A stretch of 64,000 nt of DNA, taken from assembly GCA_963680875.1 (NCBI GenBank), contig OY804579.1, forward strand, positions 82,945,095 to 83,009,094, read 5' to 3'. Below the pieces are notes generated by a model. It was not told the DNA's origin, ran no database searches, and saw only the letters and a program-made list of their open reading frames with translations. Both the position numbers and the translations under genes were made by a program. This DNA comes from Bathymodiolus brooksi (Eukaryota > Mollusca > Bivalvia > Mytilida > Modiolidae). Numbering within the stretch: position 1 is the first letter of the stretch; each line of letters begins with the position of its first letter. Shown piece after piece: positions 52,926-62,172 of this stretch.

Positions 52926-53398
52926 TCATTGCGAACAAACGACACAATTTACCATGTGGTTGTCTTTATATGGTGGACACGAGAGGGCACCACATTTTAT
53001 AACGGTCATATATAAACGACGCCCGTTTTCATCCTTTTGGCCCCCAGGAACGTACTCCGGATCTTTATCTATGCAAATGTATGACGACGCGCTAAAGCCA
53101 TAATGATCAGATGCCAGGAATCCGTTATATTCTACCTTCCAGCCCGGGTAGCAAGACTTTCGTCCAGGAATCATTACTGATGAATGAGTATTTGTACTTT
53201 TACACAGAGCACAAGGAACATCCTCATTAAGTGCGTCTGATCTCAGGGTTGACTCTTCATACTCTGTTCCATATATATGGCTGTCACTGTATTGTGCTGT
53301 CATATTTGACAACTCTGGATCACGCGGCAAACAAAGAAAGTTAGCGGGACCACCGAATCTATTACTAAATTCGTTGAAATGTTGACCGGAGGCATATC
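52926..53398 (-). CDS. Gene A exon 3: Cys-rich C-terminal domain
   Basis: Acceptor TTTTTCAG before 53398; ends with TGA. Landmarks in order: FGGPAN-LCLP, N-M-T, YGTEYE, DVPCALC, VMIPGR, SCYPGW, SYICIDK, KCGALSCPPY, NCVVC. It is 3 nt shorter than its gene B counterpart and aligns with it along the whole length. A Leu replaces Val in the CAVC motif. Confidence 0.9.
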
Positions 53399-56300
53399 CT
53401 GAAAAATAAAGCTTTACACGTTTGAATGGGTTCAGACATTTGGTATATATCTGGATCCGTTTTTTTTCCCTTCCTGTGAAAGTAGTGAGACCTGTATATT
53501 TATATATCTTGTAAAATCAACACAACATACTGGTTATGGTACAGTTGAATGACAAACATAGATAGTTAAAAAAAAACTGTCATAGTAACTTATCCATATC
53601 CATCCACAAATATTTTGACTTTGATCGTACCCGATGAAGCGTCGTGCGCACAAAATTTGATATCTACGTTTTTATTTAATCATTTTTCGTCTAAGCAAAT
53701 TCTTTAAACTCCTCACAGAGCATTGTCGCTCTTGATATTTTGTCGCCATTTGACCTACATACTGATTTAGCGTTTGCAAGCGCTTTCTCGTTCAGTATGA
53801 TACTATTCACCTGACGTTAAGCAAATCTTCAACCAATCAGTAGAATTCTTAAATACATGGCTTTGCAATCATAAAAATACTCTAAAATAGTCCAATCAGA
53901 ATAATTTATTTATTGTATGCGGTGTTCTGGGTTTTTTAGTACCAGTACAAAATACGTCCACAAAAGTTATGATTACAAGTAAATCTGTGCATAAACTATT
54001 TCCTTTTTTATTTGTTCTGTTTTAACTTATAGATCTCACTTAATTTGGTACTGCTTTGACAACTATTTTACCTATTTTGTTCCAGTATTGTTATAAATAC
54101 TGTTATAGTGACAGCCGGAACATTTGAGCCGTAATGAAAGCGGGAGGTTTGGCACTTTAAAATCTGATTCAACCCACCATTTCTTTAGAAATGCCTGTAC
54201 CAAGTCAGGGTCATTACGGTTTTCACAGTTTTCTGGTTGTTGACTGATATTGTCTGTTTATATACTTATGAGTTTTGACTTTCCCTTTGGAATATTGTTC
54301 GGAGTTCGGTAATTTTGTTATTACCCTTATTTAATATATCAGATTAGGAGTTATATAAGCGATAGTGTCTATCGATACATTTATAATATGATATATGTAG
54401 CATTGAAACATAGAGTGTTGTAGTAATATATTAGGTAATATACATGTATATAGACAAACGATATTTGTTTCATGGGAATTTCAGAAAAGTATGTCCTATA
54501 TGTTATTCAATGTTAGGTATTGTATGATTTTGTAGAAACTGGTGATACATCATTACAACATATACTATTATCAAAATTAATATCAAAAGTGTGTTTTCTA
54601 AGTTAAAATTGCTTGATTTAATCATAATAATCAAAACCTTCCTATATAAGTAAGAAGAATACGTAAATACCCTTGCAAGCTTTGTCAGTGACTTGCGGCA
54701 GGTCGGTGGTTTTCTCCGGGTACTCCTGTTTCCTCCACCAATAAAACTGACTACAACGATATAGCTGCAATATTGTTGTAAAGTGATGTAAAACACCATA
54801 AACCAAACCAAATGTCTATTACTTTGGTATATGATATTTTATCCTACCAGACTAGCAAGTATCTCACGAAAAGTACCTATTTCTGTATAGACGGTACTTT
54901 TGTGCTCTTGTTTTTTGTATAAGACTCCTATCAAACAGAGGTCGTTAGTTTACGTATACAAACCAGAATAAACCAACATTGTATCTATTCCTGTGCACAC
55001 CGATCTTCCCCATCGTATGTAGACAGAACCACTACCTATAAAACACAATGTATTTCTATGTATTTATGATAGTTTGCTTGTTTTCTTGTAAATAAACGTT
55101 AGAGAATACCGAAGGGGCAATCAAAAAGGACAATCCAGAGGAACTGGCAACATAGGGTACACAAGATGAAGAAAAACAAAACAAAAACACAACACAATAT
55201 GTGTTGGACACCATTATGCGCAAACAAACACAAATAACGTAAATAAGACTTGAACCCTCCTACAAACAACTGGAGGTAACGAACGAACCGAACATTGTCT
55301 TTATACGGAAATCATAACAATTTCTGCCTTGATAAGACACTCGCCGTGATACCCATATGTACAGTCAAGTCAGATAAAAGTATTTGTAGTGATAGAGGAA
55401 AGAAAACATCTACGTAAAAAGTAAAAGATCCATTGGTTTCTGAGCGCATGCGTGGAGGAAGGACGTCCTGTTTTTGACAGAGCGATTCCAAAGCAAAATT
55501 TCACATTACAAAATCCATTTTTCATGATAATTTTTACATATTTTTGAATATCTTCAGTCATATTTTTGTATCCTATCAAACCAAACGTGTACATTGTATT
55601 TTGAAAGAAATATCACCAAAAACAATCAGGTTTCTAATGCCGCCAGAAAACGTCACATGACCATACGTACATCGACACATGACTTGAAACAAAAACAAAA
55701 AAAAGTGTCAACATCCGGTCAAGCTTAGTAAATAGAGGTACTATCATCTTTACCTTACTTTATACCCACCTGTTAACTAACAATGCTATTTCTGATTACC
55801 TGTGCCCTTTGGTAGCCGAGGGGACGAACATTTAACACCTCAATCACACTCTTGACTCGAGCACACCAGAATTCAGGTATACTATAGTATAGTATTTATT
55901 TCATTATTAATATTTATTCAATATGAAATTAAACTGTACTATCTTGATCATTTCATGTATCTTACTTGTTTGCCAACATGCAAAACTCAAATTAAACACC
56001 AACAAGAATGTAACTGCACCAACATGTAAATTCCAAAGCCATTTCACAAGTGTTGTTGGTTTAGCACTGAAAGTGAACAAAAGTAGACCTGTTCAAAAGT
56101 ACTTATTCATACTTCTGCTAGCAAATGCATTTGATATAGAAACAAATCCTGGACCAAGATTTCCTTGTGGTACCTGTACAAAAGCGGTCACATGGAAAGA
56201 TAAAGCAATTTGTTGTGATAGTTGTGATGCTTGGTTCCATATTAACTGCCAAGGTATCCATTCAAATGCTTACAGATTCATGGATGCAAGTAATATATCA

Positions 56301-59300
56301 TGGGAATGTATACAGTGCGGAATGCCAAATTTTTCAACGTCGCTATTTAACTCGACATATTCAATTGAACTAGAAAATCAGTACTCAAACCTTAGCAACT
56401 GCTCTGAATTGAGCAGCCCTGGTTTGCCAAAAGCAACATCATCTCCAAGTAAAGAAATGAAATTGAAGTCAGATAAAAATGAACATAAGAAAAAAATTGG
56501 AAATCAAGTACGTAAACCTATCAAAATTATAAATATAAATTTTCAATCCATCTGTAATAAAAAACCAGACCTTCTAGAAATTATTAACTCAGTTAAACCA
56601 GATATTATCATAGGGACTGAGACTTGGTTAGATAAGTCGATACCATCTACTGACTACTTTCCAAATAACATGTACAACATCTATAGAAATGACAGAGCAC
56701 CAAACACAAAAGATAAAAGCCATGGTGGCGTATTATTAGCCATCACAAAAGATTTCATTAGCTCGGAAATAACAGAGCTAAAAACAAACTGTGAAATAGT
56801 ATGGGCTGAAATCAACATCACTGGTACAAAAAAGATATGTGTAGCCAGTTATTACCGCCCACCATCAGATGATGGCACATCACTTGATCAGCTCAATATC
56901 TCATTAAGTAGATTAGACAAAACAAATTCTTCAAACATATGGGTTGGAGGAGACTTTAATCTAGGTAACATAGACTGGTCAATTCCTTCATTCATAACTG
57001 GAAAACCAGATGCAAAACAACACCACCAACTGCTTGATATAATTGCAGACCATAACTTACATCAAGTAACTGACAAAGCAACACGAAATGAGAGAACATT
57101 AGACCTTCCACTTATGAACAATCCATCAAACCTTAATAAATTATGCACTCTCCCTCCAATTGGGCTAGCAGACCATGACATTGTCTATGCTGAAATTGAT
57201 ACATGGTTAAAAAGAGTCAGAGAAACACCAAGAAAAGTAATGAAATACAAGGAAGCAAATTGGGATAAAATTAAAAAAGATCTGGAAAATACTTTAACAA
57301 CCATAAATAACATATATGAAAAGAGTGATACAAACATACTCTGGAACACATTCAAAAATGACATAATTAATTCTATAGAATCAAACATCCCACATAAGCT
57401 ATTTACCTACAAACAAAGACTTCCCTGGATAAACAACAATTTACGCAAACTTATAAATAAAAAGAACAAATATCACAGGAAGAAAAACCAAAATCCTTCA
57501 ATGTATAAAAAACTGAAACATACAGTACAAAAAGAACGACGCAAAGCTTACTGGAAATATATTGAGAACATCATATTTGACCTACCCATTAAAGACTCCG
57601 ATCAACATCAGTACTCGGGTTATAAACCAAAAAAGCTTTTAAGCTACTTCAAAAGCACTAGAAAGGACAACTCGGGCATAAGCCCACTGAAAAAAGATGG
57701 TATACTCTATACTGATACAGTAGAAAAAACGAACATTCTTAACCAACAGTTCCAATCAGTATTTACACACGATCCACCACATGATATACCTGACAAAGGA
57801 CCTAGTCCTCATCCTATAATGGAACAAATACACATAAACGATAAAGGTGTACTGAACCTCTTAAATAACCTTAACCCTCACAAAGCATGCGGTCCAGATA
57901 ACATAAACAGTAGAGTGATGAAAGACCTAAAAGATCAAGTTGCTCCAATCTTGACCAAAATATATACAAAATCAATAGAAACTGGCACCATACCCAAAGA
58001 CTGGAAACACGCAAATGTTGCACCAGCATTCAAAAAGGGCGAAAGATACAAAGCAGAAAATTACAGACCAATATCACTAACATGCATCTGCTGTAAACTG
58101 ATGGAACATATAATAACCAGCAACATTATGAAACACCACGACTCAAACAATATTTTATATGATTTACAACATGGTTTCAGAAAAGCAAGATCATGTGAGT
58201 TGCAACTCCTTCCGTTCATACAAGAATTAAATGCCAGCAATAACAAAAACATACAAACAGACTTGATTATTTTGGATTTTGCCAAAGCATTCGATAAAGT
58301 TTCCCACCGTAGATTATTATACAAACTGGAATATTACGGAATACAAACCCATACTCTAAACTGGATTCAGGCATTTTTAACAGATAGAACACAAACAGTA
58401 GTAATCGGTAGAGTAACATCTAACACAGTGCCAGTAACATCAGGCGTTCCACAGGGTACAGTACTCGGTCCAATTCTTTTTCTAATTTACATCAATGACT
58501 TTCTGGAATATCTTTCACACAGCAAACTAAGACTCTTTGCAGATGACAGTATCATTTATAAAGAAATAACATGTGAGGACGACTGCAAGAAACTACAATC
58601 TGACCTTGATGCAGCTGCAAGGTGGGAAGCCGATTGGCTTATGGCTTTCCACCCAGATAAATGTACAGTACTCACCATCACTCAAAAGAAAACACCCTTC
58701 AAACATGACTATATACTTCACAATCACATTCTCGAACCAGTAACTTCAGCACAATACCTTGGAGTTACACTACAATCGAACCTTAAATGGAACACCCACA
58801 TCGACAATATCACTTCAAATGGAAATAAATCTCTCAGATACTTAAAAAGAAATTTACAAATATCAAACCCTGAAGTAAAATCTCGGGCTTACCAAGCACT
58901 AGTGAGGCCAAAACTTGAATACAGCTGTAGTATCTGGGACCCTTATACACATGACAACATAAACACACTAGAAATGGTTCAAAGACAAGCTGTTCGCTAT
59001 AATACTAGCAGTGTCACTTCAATGATTAATATTGACACTCTAGGTTGGCCAACTTTAGCTGAGCGCCGTCTTAAAACCAGATTGATCATGTTGTATAAAA
59101 TAACACTCGCTTTAATTGCTATCCCAAAAAACATACTCATCCCAACTGACAGCAGAACTAGAAAATCACACAATCAGACATTTAGGCATATAACAACACA
59201 AAAAGATACATACAAATGGTCATTTTTTCCACACACTATAGTACAATGGAACATCTTTCCACAGACAATTATCTCAAGTCCATCTATAGACTCTTTCAGA

Positions 59301-60319
59301 GAACAGCTAACACCCGCTGTTCTGTTAAACATTTAAATTTCAAATACAATTGTACATAGTTTTAATTTTTTTGTTTTATTCACACTTTTGATTTCACTTT
59401 ATTTCACTTTATGAAATTTATGTAAATATTTTTGTAAATACCCACGCATGCAACAGTACGTAATCTTCAACGTCTTGAAGGAGTACTGTATACCTAAAGA
59501 AGAAGAAGATTGTCATTTGAGATATGGATATTTCGTAACAGTAAACCAGATTGTGATGACGTCCGTAGAATTTTTGTAGCGATGACTTCAACCTAGGAGC
59601 AACGTAGCCTTATCTTTAAAAAAATGTATTCATATTTCAAAATGATAAATTGTTTCTGATTAAAAACATTTTTGAAGCTGCAGGCGCTATTCTGGTTTCT
59701 GCGGTTTCCTCCACCATATTTATTCTATCTTTGTATTTGTTAAAGGCTGACAATATTCCAAATGTATGTCAGCAAAAACGAGCGCACTTCTGGTGGATTT
59801 CATTCCAAATGTATGTCAGCAAAAACGAGCGCACTTCTGGTGGATTTCCAAATGTCCTTAATTATTTCAGAACTTGATGTTATTGAAAATGTTGTATAAA
59901 TGGTCATGTAATTTAGTTGTCGTGTAACTTGTTTTGGACCCAAATACCCATCACATTTGCTAAGGTATTTCAGACACCAACTTGTTCGCTAAATCTGTCC
60001 TGACTGTTCTTCAACAACAAGTCTGGTAGTCGCGACATAGCTGAAAATTCCAAAAGTCATGTATCTTTGTGTGCTTTTGTATTGTATTAAATCTTGTGCA
60101 CGTTTCCTTACCTGTATTTCTCAGCTTTTGTGCAGCTAACTCAGATTTCACTGTATTGAGTTCTCTAGTCAGTAAATCCATATTGTTTTGCATTCTAGAA
60201 ATTTGACCAACTACATCGGGATCATTTAAAAGTAGACGTTTTACTTTTTCATCATTTTCGCCCACAATGAAATGAAACTGTAATACCACTAGTATTCCTA
60301 AGACCACCAGTATTTCCAT
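52926..60319 (-). CDS. Gene A: secreted short-chain collagen C4-like protein (three exons)
   Basis: Predicted CDS join of 60112-60319, 54964-55035 and 52926-53398 on the minus strand: 753 nt, 250 aa, introns in phase 1 with GT-AG ends. A signal peptide (about residues 1-20) precedes KRLLLNDPDV and a helical, probably coiled-coil segment (about 38-66). The RWGRSVC motif and the Cys-rich domain follow, with 10 cysteines and one N-x-T site. It is a paralogue of gene B with the same exon lengths and phases in the core. Intron 1 (about 5.1 kb) holds an antisense LINE. The protein should be secreted; its molecular function is not known from sequence. Confidence 0.85.
53399..54106. other. Intron 2 of gene A, 3' half: no feature recognised
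   Basis: AT-rich, with no exon-like signal or known repeat. Confidence 0.45.
54107..54335 (+). repeat. Second bivalve dispersed-repeat family, one copy
   Basis: 'agccggaacatttgagccg', 'gggaggtttggcactt', 'ccaagtcagggtcatt', 'gttttgactttccctttgg' and 'ggagttcggtaattttgtta' occur in this order, a pattern I recall from mussel genomes. Only one copy is in the window, so the family call rests on recall. Confidence 0.5.
54336..54680. other. Intron 2 of gene A, 5' half: no feature recognised
   Basis: AT-rich sequence without exon or repeat signal. Confidence 0.4.
54681..54812 (+). mobile_element. 5'-truncated SINE
   Basis: It keeps only 'cagtgacttgcggcagg', the core 'tctccgggtactcc', the tail 'gcaatattgttgtaaagtg' and a (CCAAA)-like terminus. 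The tRNA-like head is missing. Confidence 0.7.
54964..55035 (-). CDS. Gene A exon 2 (72 nt)
   Basis: Acceptor CCTATAG-like before 55035 and donor GTTTGT after 54964. It encodes GSGSVYIRWGRSVCTGIDTM followed by LVYS with split Gly codons at both ends. Length, phase and motifs equal those of gene B exon 2. Confidence 0.88.
55105..55215 (-). repeat. Dispersed repeat fragment, inverted
   Basis: 'ataccgaaggggcaatcaaaa' is the reverse complement of the 3' end of the family at 61294-61640 ('gattacccctttggt'), followed by an A/C-rich stretch matching its T/G-rich part. Confidence 0.45.
55216..55922. other. Intron 1 of gene A flanking and 5' region of antisense LINE
   Basis: No coding signal. The 5' boundary of the LINE lies somewhere in this stretch; the 'tactatagtatagtattta' tract at about 55880 precedes its ATG. 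Confidence 0.4.
55923..59336 (+). CDS. LINE polyprotein: 2A leader, PHD, APE endonuclease, reverse transcriptase
   Basis: 1137 codons, intact. Residues 1-20 look like a signal or hydrophobic leader and 60-70 are again hydrophobic. DIETNPGP (71-78) is a 2A-type ribosome-skipping site. A PHD finger (about 82-132) follows, with CGTC, CCDSC, WFHINC and CIQC. The APE endonuclease (about 200-425) has GTETW, GGDFN (about 342) and ADHD (about 416). The RT (about 630-900) has NYRPISL, LDFAKAFDKV, SGVPQG and FADD (872-875). A thumb and C-terminal region contain YLGVTL and LGWPTLAERR. It would nick DNA and prime reverse transcription of its own RNA. No separate ORF1 is present. Confidence 0.9.
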   Translation: MKLNCTILIISCILLVCQHAKLKLNTNKNVTAPTCKFQSHFTSVVGLALKVNKSRPVQKYLFILLLANAFDIETNPGPRFPCGTCTKAVTWKDKAICCDSCDAWFHINCQGIHSNAYRFMDASNISWECIQCGMPNFSTSLFNSTYSIELENQYSNLSNCSELSSPGLPKATSSPSKEMKLKSDKNEHKKKIGNQVRKPIKIININFQSICNKKPDLLEIINSVKPDIIIGTETWLDKSIPSTDYFPNNMYNIYRNDRAPNTKDKSHGGVLLAITKDFISSEITELKTNCEIVWAEINITGTKKICVASYYRPPSDDGTSLDQLNISLSRLDKTNSSNIWVGGDFNLGNIDWSIPSFITGKPDAKQHHQLLDIIADHNLHQVTDKATRNERTLDLPLMNNPSNLNKLCTLPPIGLADHDIVYAEIDTWLKRVRETPRKVMKYKEANWDKIKKDLENTLTTINNIYEKSDTNILWNTFKNDIINSIESNIPHKLFTYKQRLPWINNNLRKLINKKNKYHRKKNQNPSMYKKLKHTVQKERRKAYWKYIENIIFDLPIKDSDQHQYSGYKPKKLLSYFKSTRKDNSGISPLKKDGILYTDTVEKTNILNQQFQSVFTHDPPHDIPDKGPSPHPIMEQIHINDKGVLNLLNNLNPHKACGPDNINSRVMKDLKDQVAPILTKIYTKSIETGTIPKDWKHANVAPAFKKGERYKAENYRPISLTCICCKLMEHIITSNIMKHHDSNNILYDLQHGFRKARSCELQLLPFIQELNASNNKNIQTDLIILDFAKAFDKVSHRRLLYKLEYYGIQTHTLNWIQAFLTDRTQTVVIGRVTSNTVPVTSGVPQGTVLGPILFLIYINDFLEYLSHSKLRLFADDSIIYKEITCEDDCKKLQSDLDAAARWEADWLMAFHPDKCTVLTITQKKTPFKHDYILHNHILEPVTSAQYLGVTLQSNLKWNTHIDNITSNGNKSLRYLKRNLQISNPEVKSRAYQALVRPKLEYSCSIWDPYTHDNINTLEMVQRQAVRYNTSSVTSMINIDTLGWPTLAERRLKTRLIMLYKITLALIAIPKNILIPTDSRTRKSHNQTFRHITTQKDTYKWSFFPHTIVQWNIFPQTIISSPSIDSFREQLTPAVLLNI
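56133..56156 (+). other. 2A-type ribosome-skipping motif (DIETNPGP)
   Basis: It encodes D-I-E-T-N-P-G-P, matching the D-x-E-x-N-P-G-P consensus, right after the hydrophobic stretch LFILLLANAF. In known 2A sites the Gly-Pro bond is not formed, so a 77-residue leader would separate from the enzyme, which then starts with Pro78. 2A-like motifs at the N terminus of CR1-like LINEs are documented in sea urchins and molluscs. Confidence 0.85.
59453..59509 (+). other. Nested 3' stem-loop and (AAG)n terminus of the antisense LINE
   Basis: Outer stem ACAGTAC (59453-59459) with GTACTGT (59483-59489); inner stem CTTCAA (59465-59470) with TTGAAG (59475-59480) and a CGTC loop. Both stems are perfect. About 8 nt later the element ends in AAGAAGAAGAAG. 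A 3' stem-loop plus short terminal repeats is how L2/CR1-type reverse transcriptases recognise their template. Confidence 0.8.
59510..60111. other. Intron 1 of gene A, upstream part
   Basis: Contains a small SINE-core remnant ('ggtttcctccacca' near 59702) and the 47-bp tandem duplication listed separately. Otherwise nothing recognised. Confidence 0.4.
59755..59848 (+). repeat. Tandem duplication, 47-bp unit x2
   Basis: 'attccaaatgtatgtcagc' starts at 59755 and 59802, with the two units identical through 'gcacttctggtggatttc'. A partial third 'ccaaatgt' follows. The perfect identity suggests a recent event. Confidence 0.92.
60112..60319 (-). CDS. Gene A exon 1: signal peptide and helical segment
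   Basis: ATG at 60317-60319 opens MEILVVLGILVVLQFHFIVG, a signal peptide. ENDEKVKR, LLLNDPDV and a heptad-like helix (ISRMQNNMDLLTRELNTVKS) follow. The donor is GTAAGG after 60112, phase 1. No in-frame ATG lies closer to the TATA-like box, so this start is well supported. Confidence 0.85.
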
Positions 60320-60360
60320 GGTTATTAAGCTGATTTTCGTCTGGTACGTTAAAACTGGAC

Positions 60361-60374
60361 TGTATTAAATACAC
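60361..60374 (-). promoter_or_regulatory. Possible TATA-like promoter of gene A
   Basis: Minus-strand GTGTATTTAATACA lies about 45 bp before the ATG, the spacing expected for a TATA box with a very short 5' UTR. Gene B has related AT boxes. Confidence 0.35.
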
Positions 60375-61009
60375 GAGATAAGATAGACAAAGATCTTACT
60401 ATTATGAAGGATCTTGTTAGTACAATGTCGATTCGTCTTTATCTACATTTTTACATCTATAAACCTATTTAGAAATGTTGATAGTAAGTCGGTTCTTGTA
60501 GTGAAAATCATCGAATAAAAAACATGTTAATAGAAAATGGCACGAATGCTCTAAACAATTATGTAAATATATCGGGTGAATATAAAGCAGCGGTTTAATA
60601 ATCTTTTTTTTATCAACCAATATATGGTCTCTTTTTTTTTTTTTCTTTTTGTGAAATCATACAAAATTCCACCTCTTAATGGGGTAACAATTATTATAAA
60701 AGGGTGAATCGAACACAATTTCAGCGTTTGTTCGCGTCTTCTTTTAAAGTGAAAAACAAAAATTATCACACTCTCGGAACAGTTCTAAAATATAATAGAA
60801 ACAGAAACAGAGGCAAATTCGATACCCTTAACATATATGTTATATACATGGCCGCTCACTTTCCTGACATACATTTTTACAGACACTTCAATGAAAAGTG
60901 GCAGGGTTCAACTAGAGTTATGCTCTAAAATATCTCCTTTTAGATCATGCAAGGATTGTTCATATGTGAGTAAAATACCCACGCTCACTTATAACTGACT
61001 GAAGGGTTA
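60375..61009. other. Upstream flank of gene A, nothing recognised
   Basis: AT-rich sequence with T homopolymers (near 60632). No element or exon identified. Confidence 0.4.
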
Positions 61010-61055
61010 GGGTTATGGTGTTTAACGCCACTTTCAACAATATTTGATATATCTT
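61010..61055 (-). repeat. SINE tail fragment
   Basis: 'ggtgtttaacgccactttc' followed by 'aacaatattt' is the reverse complement of the SINE 3' tail found in the copies at 38241 and 49605. Confidence 0.55.
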
Positions 61056-61293
61056 ACTGAAGAGCGTTGTTGTAATCTTTAACTTTATACATAATAAAAT
61101 ACAAATAGTTGCCCACACCAATGAATTTCGACGATAAAGCAAAACAATATATACCAGGAAAACGAAATTGATAACTGTGTCTTGTTTTCTGTTTCGTCAC
61201 ATATATATACCTAAGGCAGGTGCCAGATAGAATACCTGAGTAACATATTTCCTTATCTTAGTACTGAAGACATTTGTTTATTTTATAAAACGT

Positions 61294-61640
61294 TACGGAA
61301 CAACTGTGTCACAAATGACCACGGGTCATGTTTCACTTGTCGTAAACACTTTCCAGTCCTTTCCCCATTCATGACTTATCACCGGGTTTGTAACTAGAGT
61401 AACACGACGGGTGCCACTAGTGGAGCCGGAACTGCTTATACTTCCGGATTACCTACTTCACCCCCGGTTTTTTGTGGAGTTCGTGTTATTCGATCTTTAG
61501 TGCTATGTGTAATGTTTTGTAGATCATTGTTTGTCTTTTTGTCTTTTTTTTTTTTGTCTTTTTGGTCATTCTGCTGTCTGTCTTTCCTACGGATTCTGAT
61601 TACCCCTTTGGTTTTATCAACCTCTTCTTTCTCTTCTACT
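61294..61640 (+). repeat. Bivalve dispersed repeat, longest copy in window
   Basis: Landmarks in order: 'gtcacaaatgaccacggg', 'tatcaccgggtttgtaac', 'acgacgggtgccactagtgg', 'ggagttcgtgttattcgatc', 'cattgtttgtctttttg', 'gattacccctttgg'. It serves as the reference for the fragments at 40384, 50283, 50667, 51060 and 55105. It has no coding capacity. Confidence 0.7.
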
Positions 61641-61690
61641 ACAGTGCCTATTACAAGTCTGCACACCTAACGATTCCGAGGGCGAATACA

Positions 61691-61843
61691 TATACAATAT
61701 ACGTACATTGTCGGTAAATATAAAATTTATTTGTACGAGCTTTAGAAACAGGCAGAATAGCGAGCCTTTGGCGAGCTTTTCAGGCCTGTTTCGCAGAGAG
61801 TACAAATGAATTTTATATTTAACGACAATGTACGTATATTGTG
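61691..61843. mobile_element. Foldback palindrome 3 with nested stems
   Basis: Outer arms of about 45 bp (61691-61736 and 61800-61843) share 'acaatatacgtacattgtc' in opposite orientation. Inner perfect arms GAAACAGGC (61745-61753) and GCCTGTTTC (61784-61792) enclose 'gcgagcctttggcgagc'. A further 13-bp inverted pair, 61844-61856 with 62141-62153, lies outside. This is the structure of a MITE or foldback transposon. Confidence 0.7.
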
Positions 61844-62030
61844 TTTATCCTGCAATGTCAAAAAAGTCGGAAAACTTGGCAGATTTAAACAAAAAGGACA
61901 GAAACAAGCGTCATTCCTCGCTTTTCATAAATGTTGTCAAGGGTGTCTTCTTCGTGGTCCGCGTTACATTAGTACCAGTTTCATACTTGTCTTCGCCCTC
62001 CGCTGTTACATAGCTACAGGGTACCAGGAA

Positions 62031-62083
62031 AGTTTATTCGTAGGCTGAAAAGTTTATTCGTAGGCTGAAAAGTTTATTCGTCT
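62031..62083 (+). repeat. 20-bp tandem repeat, about 2.6 copies
   Basis: The unit 'agtttattcgtaggctgaaa' starts at 62031 and 62051, with a partial copy at 62071. Further 'tttattcg' pieces follow to 62110. Confidence 0.92.
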
Positions 62084-62172
62084 AGTACGAATAAAGCAAA
62101 AATTTATTCGTATAGCATATTTGTACAGCAAATGTACTGATTGCAGGATAAATTATGTAAATATGGTATCGA

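Larger units (their letters stand above)
55923..59509 (+). mobile_element. LINE-2 of window: single-ORF 2A/PHD-containing non-LTR retrotransposon
   Basis: Inserted in intron 1 of gene A in antisense orientation. It carries one uninterrupted ORF, a 170-bp 3' UTR, a nested stem-loop and an (AAG)n end at 59509. The RT is of the CR1/L2-like group of the Jockey superfamily by its motifs (YRPISL, GVPQGTVLGP, FADDS). The intact frame suggests a young insertion. The 5' UTR is not delimited and no target-site duplication was found. Confidence 0.88.

Noticed and set aside
54503..54811. 102-codon open frame with hydrophobic segments
   Set aside because: Half of it is antisense to the truncated SINE, and the remainder is AT-rich intron sequence.
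61436..61666. Basic 76-codon open frame
   Set aside because: It is the antisense of the T-rich part of the dispersed repeat. Its Lys-rich content comes from homopolymers.
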